A program made the translations under genes and the position numbers. Of a stretch of 64,000 nucleotides of DNA, positions 59,176 through 64,000 are shown piece by piece (within the stretch, counting starts at the first letter, position 1; each line of letters opens with the position of its first letter). The notes beneath the pieces were generated by a model. It searched no databases. It had not been told where the DNA came from and saw only the letters and a program-made list of their open reading frames with translations. Source of the DNA: Cephalopachus bancanus (Eukaryota; Chordata; Mammalia; Primates; Tarsiidae). The stretch lies in contig JAPVLO010000975.1 of NCBI GenBank assembly GCA_027257055.1, positions 283,187 through 347,186 on the forward strand. Reading direction: 5' to 3'.

Positions 59176-59441
59176 CTTTTTTTTTGAATTGGAGTCTCAC
59201 TCCTGGCCACCGCAGCCTCGACCTGCTGGGCTCCTGCGATCCTTCTGCCTCAGCCTTCCGAGTAGCCGGAATTACAGGCACGCGCTACTATGCCCGGCTG
59301 ATTTTTTTAAAAAAATTATTGTAGAGATGAGGTCTCGCCAAGTTGCCCAGGCGGGTCTCGAACATGCGGGCTCAGGCAATCCACTCACCTCGGCCTCCCA
59401 AAGCGCGGGATTACAGGCGGAGCTACCGAGCCCGGCTCCAA
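59176..59441 (-). mobile_element. Alu, antisense, with internal deletion
   Basis: About 30 bases of the right arm are missing between GAGTCTCACTC and CTGGCCACCGCAGCC. The flanks CAGGTAACCTTTC and CAAGTTACCCTTC look like a decayed target-site duplication. Confidence 0.9.
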
Positions 59442-59444
59442 GTT

Positions 59445-60290
59445 ACCCTTCAACACTGGACGATACGCTCTTAGGCTACAGGCAAAAAGAATTCTCAACA
59501 AATATTGCACTCTAGTGAATAGGCTTCTTCATGGAGTGATGGTTTAGCAATACTGAAACTACTTTCTTCTAGAAGTAAGTACATAAATATATGATGGATA
59601 ATAGCAGAGAGATTTCTCACTGCCTTAGAAGGGAGTTATAAACGTGGAAAAGGGAAAGATAGAATGAACTTTGGCGTTGGGTTGGAATTTAGAGGTATCA
59701 GTGTAAAATCATGGTTTAGAGATAGGTAGGTAGATAGGTAGGTTGGTGGATGGCTATTACTGACTAGTAAAAAGTAAAAAGAAATAGATGCGAGTTAATT
59801 TCCTAACTTTGTGGAATGAGGGGGTCTGGCAGCAATGACACCCCTGTAGAGATGAGCTTGCACCTAGTACACAGATCTTGGTTTCTAAATTCCATTTTCC
59901 ACTGAAAGAAGCCAGGGTTCCTTGGGAAAGTGGTTGGTTTTAGGGCTGGGGCAGGGAAATTATAAGATGAGCCTGGAGCCGGAAATTAGGGTCACACTCT
60001 GGGAATAATTAGGGGCATGTTAAAAAGACATAGGAGCCCGTTGGAAGGACTTTCCACTGACGACACCTGGGCAATTTAAGCTTCAAAATAAATAACGATA
60101 GTCAAGGATTATAACTCATCGAATGCAATAAGAATCCCCAAGTTTACCTGACACAAATAAATACATAAGTAAATAAATGGGGGGGGGTCTTTCTTACAGT
60201 AGGAAGCCAACCTGTAAATATAGAAAGGACGATGGGACCCAAAATTCATTACGTGGCAACGAGCATCATCAACTTGCCTCAGGCAAGAAC
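59445..60290. other. Intergenic, nothing recognised
   Basis: AT-rich, with a short GATAGGTAGGTAG repeat near 59720-59745 and a run of nine G at 60180. No gene. Confidence 0.45.
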
Positions 60291-60299
60291 AATCAGTGG

Positions 60300-60996
60300 G
60301 TGCCAGCCTAGAAAGTGGAAGCTTGAGGAGTGACAGGATACTAACAGAGCCTCAAAATAGATGTGTTCCCCCGAGACACTCATTAATTGCAAGGGGAAGA
60401 GACGGGAACTGGACAGTGGAGACACTTTGCAGGGACCACCTAAACCAAGTGAAGAAAGTGACCGTCACCAGGAATGGGATGAGTGGGACGAAAATTGTGG
60501 GCTCCTGATACGATGCTCTGAGGGGCACAGCGTCACTTCTGTGGCATTTCTGCCAGTAGCTCATAATCCAGATCTGGCTATGAGGAAACATCAGACAACA
60601 AACCCAAACCGAGGGACGTTATGTAGAGTAACTGGCATGCTCTCTTCAAAATTACCAGTGCTGCCAAACACAGAGCCAGACTAAGGAACTGTTCCAGAGG
60701 AAAGGACACTAAGGAGATATCACAGCCGAGTGCACCGCATGATCCTGGAGTTTCTTTGGCTAAAAGGGCATCGTTAGGAAAGTCGGCAGGATCTGAGCTG
60801 GCCCTTCGCTTCAGATCTTTAGATAGATGAGCAGCGGTGCTGCCTTCCTAGTTTTGACCAACATCTTGTGCAGAAGAATGCTTAAAGGAATGTTTCTGGG
60901 GACGATGCACAAGCTGAAGTATTTGGGCTACAAAGCACATCATGTCTGCAACTTGCTCTCACACATTTTGGAAGAAAACTTTGGGGTGTGTGTGTG

Positions 60997-61044
<48 letters not shown>

Positions 61045-61065
61045 TAGAGAGAGAGAGAGAGAGAG

Positions 61066-61102
<37 letters not shown>

Positions 61103-61240
61103 CGGGGGGTGGATAAAACATAAAGGGAATGTGGTCAAATGTTAGCACTTGGGGAATCGAGTGAAAAGTCTTCAAAATTATTTGTATTATTTTCGCAGCT
61201 ATTCTGAAATTCTGAAGTCATATAAAAAGAAACATTGAGT
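60300..61240 (+). mobile_element. Old L1 3' UTR
   Basis: AAGCTGAAGTATTTGGGCTAC, CATCATGTCTGCAACTTGC and the end TTCGCAGCTATTCTGAAATTC follow the order of L1MA/L1PB-type 3' UTRs. The 5' limit (60300) is a guess. Confidence 0.65.
60985..61102. repeat. Compound (TG)n(AG)n(TG)n microsatellite
   Basis: About 28 TG units with one interruption, about 12 AG units, then about 16 TG units. It occupies the position inside the L1 3' UTR where a simple AT-type run usually lies. Confidence 0.95.
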
Positions 61241-61349
61241 TATGAAAGGTTAGAAGTGATCAATTAACTCTCTAGGGAGAAGGTGTAGAGATCGAAGAGG
61301 AAAGGCTTGGGTGTCAATCCTTAGTAAAGGCCCGCAGCTGATGAGTTGC

Positions 61350-62080
61350 TAAAATGGTTTTGCAAGCTGTTGCTACAATCTCGGTGAGGTCCTGGCTGCC
61401 CATCCTATGTAAAGTCGCACTCTTCCTCAGTGAGCCCCAACTCCCCTCGTTGATTTATTTTTCTTCAGGCACTTGTCCTCTCAGACACACTGTATGTTTT
61501 ACTTATTTGTCTTGTCTATCATTGGATTCCCCACGAGACAGACTTCCTTCCGGGAGGGTTTGTGATCACCCCTGTATCTCTGACACATCACCCATTTGCA
61601 CAAGCGTTTCCACGTTGGGTATTAGCAGCCTTTTCATATTAACTTTCTTTTTTTTTTTTTTTTTTTTTGAGTTGGAATCTCACTTGGTCGCCCAGACTGG
61701 AGTGCAGTGGCCGCTCCCGGCCACCGCAGCCTCGCCTGCTGGGCTCCGGCGATCCTTCCGCCTCAGCCTTCCGAGTAGCCGGAATTACAGGCACGCGCTA
61801 CCACGCCCAGCTGATTTTTTGATTTCTTGTAGAGATGAGGTCTCGCTGCCCAGGCGGGTCTCGAACCCGCGGGCTCAGGCAATCCACTCACCTCAGCCTC
61901 CCAAAGGCGCGGGATTACAGGCTGAGCCACCGAGCCTGGCACTTCATATTAACTTTCATGTGTCTACTTGTCCTTCCTTCTTTCCATCCACCCATCCATC
62001 CATCCTTCCATCCACCCTCCCACCCACCTCTCCATCCATCCTCCAACAGGGCCAAGCACACAGTAGACCCATAAAATTTT
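61350..62080. repeat. Old L2/MIR-type repeat split by an Alu and a TCCA microsatellite
   Basis: ATTGGATTCCCCACGAGACAG and CACCCCTGTATCTCTGACAC before the Alu, and GGGCCAAGCACACAGTAGAC with TTTTTGCTCAATC after it, match the order of a common mammalian repeat 3' end. (TCCA/CACC)n occupies 61980-62042. Confidence 0.5.
61633..61957 (-). mobile_element. Alu with 15-bp target-site duplication
   Basis: An antisense Alu (61648-61942, starting with a T20 run) is flanked by TTCATATTAACTTTC at 61633-61647 and 61943-61957. Confidence 0.96.
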
Positions 62081-62084
62081 TGCT

Positions 62085-64000
62085 CAATCCATATTTCACA
62101 ATAGCGTTGACAAGCTCCCAAAGTGACCGGCACCCAAGTCCCATCTGGGGGTTACTTTGGGCTTCAGCTTCATCCCGGCCCCTCCTTTTCCATTGTCTAG
62201 ACGGGAGAGGAGAGGCAGCCCAATGCCAGCCCCACCACCCGAGAGGGTCCACAGCAGAGAGGAGGGTCTTGGGCAATGCCCTTCTCTGCCACCTTCCTTC
62301 CTGCCAGAGCACTTAGTAAATGTGAGTTGGGGGGGAAGTGTTTTTCCACACGGCTGGCAGTCATCAGGAACTATGTGGGGAGAGGAGCACAGACACTTGG
62401 AAGTGCTGGTCGGCTTCATTTGTCTTGGCCTAGATGTCTACCTACCTCTCTAGAAAACATCGCTGAATGTTGCCTCTAGGAAGGATTCGAGGTCGTGTAC
62501 TCCACCCGTCAAGGGACAACTTCCATACAGAACAGTCCAACAGAGTAGGAAGAAAATCTCTTTGGGCCAGCCCCCTCGCTGTGCCAATGGGAACCATGAA
62601 GCGAGAGAGAGAGAGAGGAAAGGATCTGCCCAAGGTCACTCACTAAGGCAGTAGGGTAGGGCCTGGCACCTAGGCGACCCTCCTCCCAGACCAGGGTCTC
62701 TCTGAATCTGTATCCCCTGACAGTCTGTTTTCAGGCCAGACAAGAGGACAGCAGGGCACCCGACCAAAGGCAGCTGGGCTGGAACCGAGAGACACAGTCC
62801 CAGAGCTGGTGGCTGTGCGGGGATGAGTGGGGGCATTTGGTAGATACCCTGTGAGCCATGGGTGGCTGACGCTGCTATGTGATTAGAAAACCCAAATCAC
62901 GCCGAGTGCTCTGGGAGAGCTCAGTTGAGAAACGGAAAGCTTCTCTTAGACAAGACAAACTGTTACTCATTACAAAAATAAGGGTGGGGTGGCTTGGGTG
63001 TTTTGAACATATAATGAAAATTAGCACATATGATGTCAAACCTAAAACGGCCCATCTGCTTAAAACAAAATAATTCCAAATTACAGGCCCCTAAGGACCA
63101 CCTACCCCCATTATTTTAAGAAAGATCTGTTTTATTTTGAAGTAGGCGTTGGCACGAGACCAACAGTATTTGCTGTCAGCAGAGAACCCTTGGATGTTGG
63201 GGGCAGGGGTGGGGAACAAAAATTCCGTTCTGAGAAGCCACTCTCTGATAGCCAGAAATCAAGCCCACTCAGTCCTGCGTTCTGCTGCCTGCAGGTGCCT
63301 ATGATGCTGGGGCCTGGAGGCTTCCGTAGGGGCCCAGATGTCGGGATGGGGCGAGCACGGGCTTTGAGCTGGGCCCCCTGGGTCCTGGACCAGCTCAGCC
63401 CCTAGCCCTTGCTGGGGGAGCCTGGGCAAGCCCAGCTGTTCCTCCAGCAACCTCAGGCGTCTAATGAGGGACCGCGAAGGGAACTCCCATGTTTCCATTC
63501 ACTGGCCCTACAGAAATCCACTCTCTCTCTTTCGCTGGAACTTCCAGAGCTGTTATCATTGATATAACTGTCCTGTCCCCGTGTACCCACACAACAATCA
63601 ACTCCCACGCTTTGGAGTCTCTGGTGATTTCAAAAAGAACTCAGTATTGTCTATCCCCTTGAAACATTTTAAGAAGCTTGGAGTTGAACCTGCTACGAAC
63701 GAGTCCTAGAATATCAGAGCCTGAGGCGCCCTTCAGGTGCCCCTCCTCTGTTTCTTCGCTGTGCAGATGGGGAAACTGAGGCCCAGAGAGGGGTCGTGGC
63801 TTGTCCAAAGTGCCGCGGCTCATTGGTATGGGAGTTGGGCCTGGAGCATTTGCTGGCGCATTCCCCTCCCCACCCCAGGGGGTGTCTCCCCCCAAGCACC
63901 TGGGGACTCCTCCCCAACTCAGAAAGCTGGTAGCAAACAGTGGCTCTTCCAAAGGGCAGCCGCCCACTGCCAAACTTTCCAATCGACAAACCACCCGATT
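62085..64000. other. Intergenic with two MIR fragments
   Basis: Antisense MIR cores are seen near 62585-62690 (GATCTGCCCAAGGTCACTCA) and 63735-63850 (GATGGGGAAACTGAGGCCCA). The remaining sequence is unique-looking, and its open frames are short and overlapping. Confidence 0.5.

Noticed and set aside
61354..62316. Longest open frame in the window (320 codons).
   Set aside because: It runs through an antisense Alu, a T-run, a TCCA microsatellite and an L2/MIR-like repeat. The Alu has a perfect target-site duplication, so the frame is accidental.

Overview
This window is primate genomic DNA, very probably X-chromosomal, and not bacterial. The evidence is split genes with GT-AG introns, MIR, L1, MaLR and Alu repeats, long (CA)n tracts and polyadenylation signals. 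The young Alus all share an AluJ-derived form (CTACAATAAATC linker, GGCCGGGAGCGGCCACTGC in the right arm, tail beginning GACTCCAACTCA). This is neither the AluS/Y form of monkeys and apes nor the lemur or galago form as I remember them. A tarsier is therefore the best guess (inference, moderate confidence). X linkage is inferred from the two gene families present.

Layout. 1-2.9 kb: intergenic DNA. 2.9-14.3 kb: first copy (A) of a segmental duplication, carrying a minus-strand CTAG/LAGE3-family gene at 7056-8165. 14.3-26.0 kb: unduplicated spacer full of old L1, split MaLR LTRs and a degenerate GACAGAG tract. 26.0-36.6 kb: second copy (B), with a minus-strand CTAG/LAGE3 paralogue at 30278-31379. 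37.56-40.43 kb: a large C-rich minisatellite built on a TTAGGAGCTGCCCC core. 40.4-43.3 kb: MaLR retroelement remains and an L1 end. 44.1-44.7 kb: a short tandem duplication split by an Alu. 45.4-48.9 kb: a plus-strand multi-exon gene that I recognise as CXorf49-like. 49-57 kb: mostly unique GC-rich intergenic DNA. 57.2-62 kb: nested L1, Alu and microsatellites. 62-64 kb: intergenic DNA with MIR fragments.

The three genes belong to fast-evolving X-linked families expressed mainly in testis or tumours, or their somatic relatives. The two CTAG-like paralogues keep open frames across three exons, and their exons differ only by whole codons, so both look protein-coding. Each ends in a Pcc1-like domain, as in the KEOPS tRNA-modification subunit LAGE3. 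The CXorf49-like gene has an intact C-terminal half but a shortened, problematic 5' part.

The two duplication copies are roughly 85% identical by eye over most of their length. They are almost identical over one 2.9-kb block downstream in window coordinates (11.08-14.02 kb versus 33.33-36.26 kb). Copy-specific LTR, L1 and Alu insertions show that the duplication is old, so this block was probably homogenised later by gene conversion.
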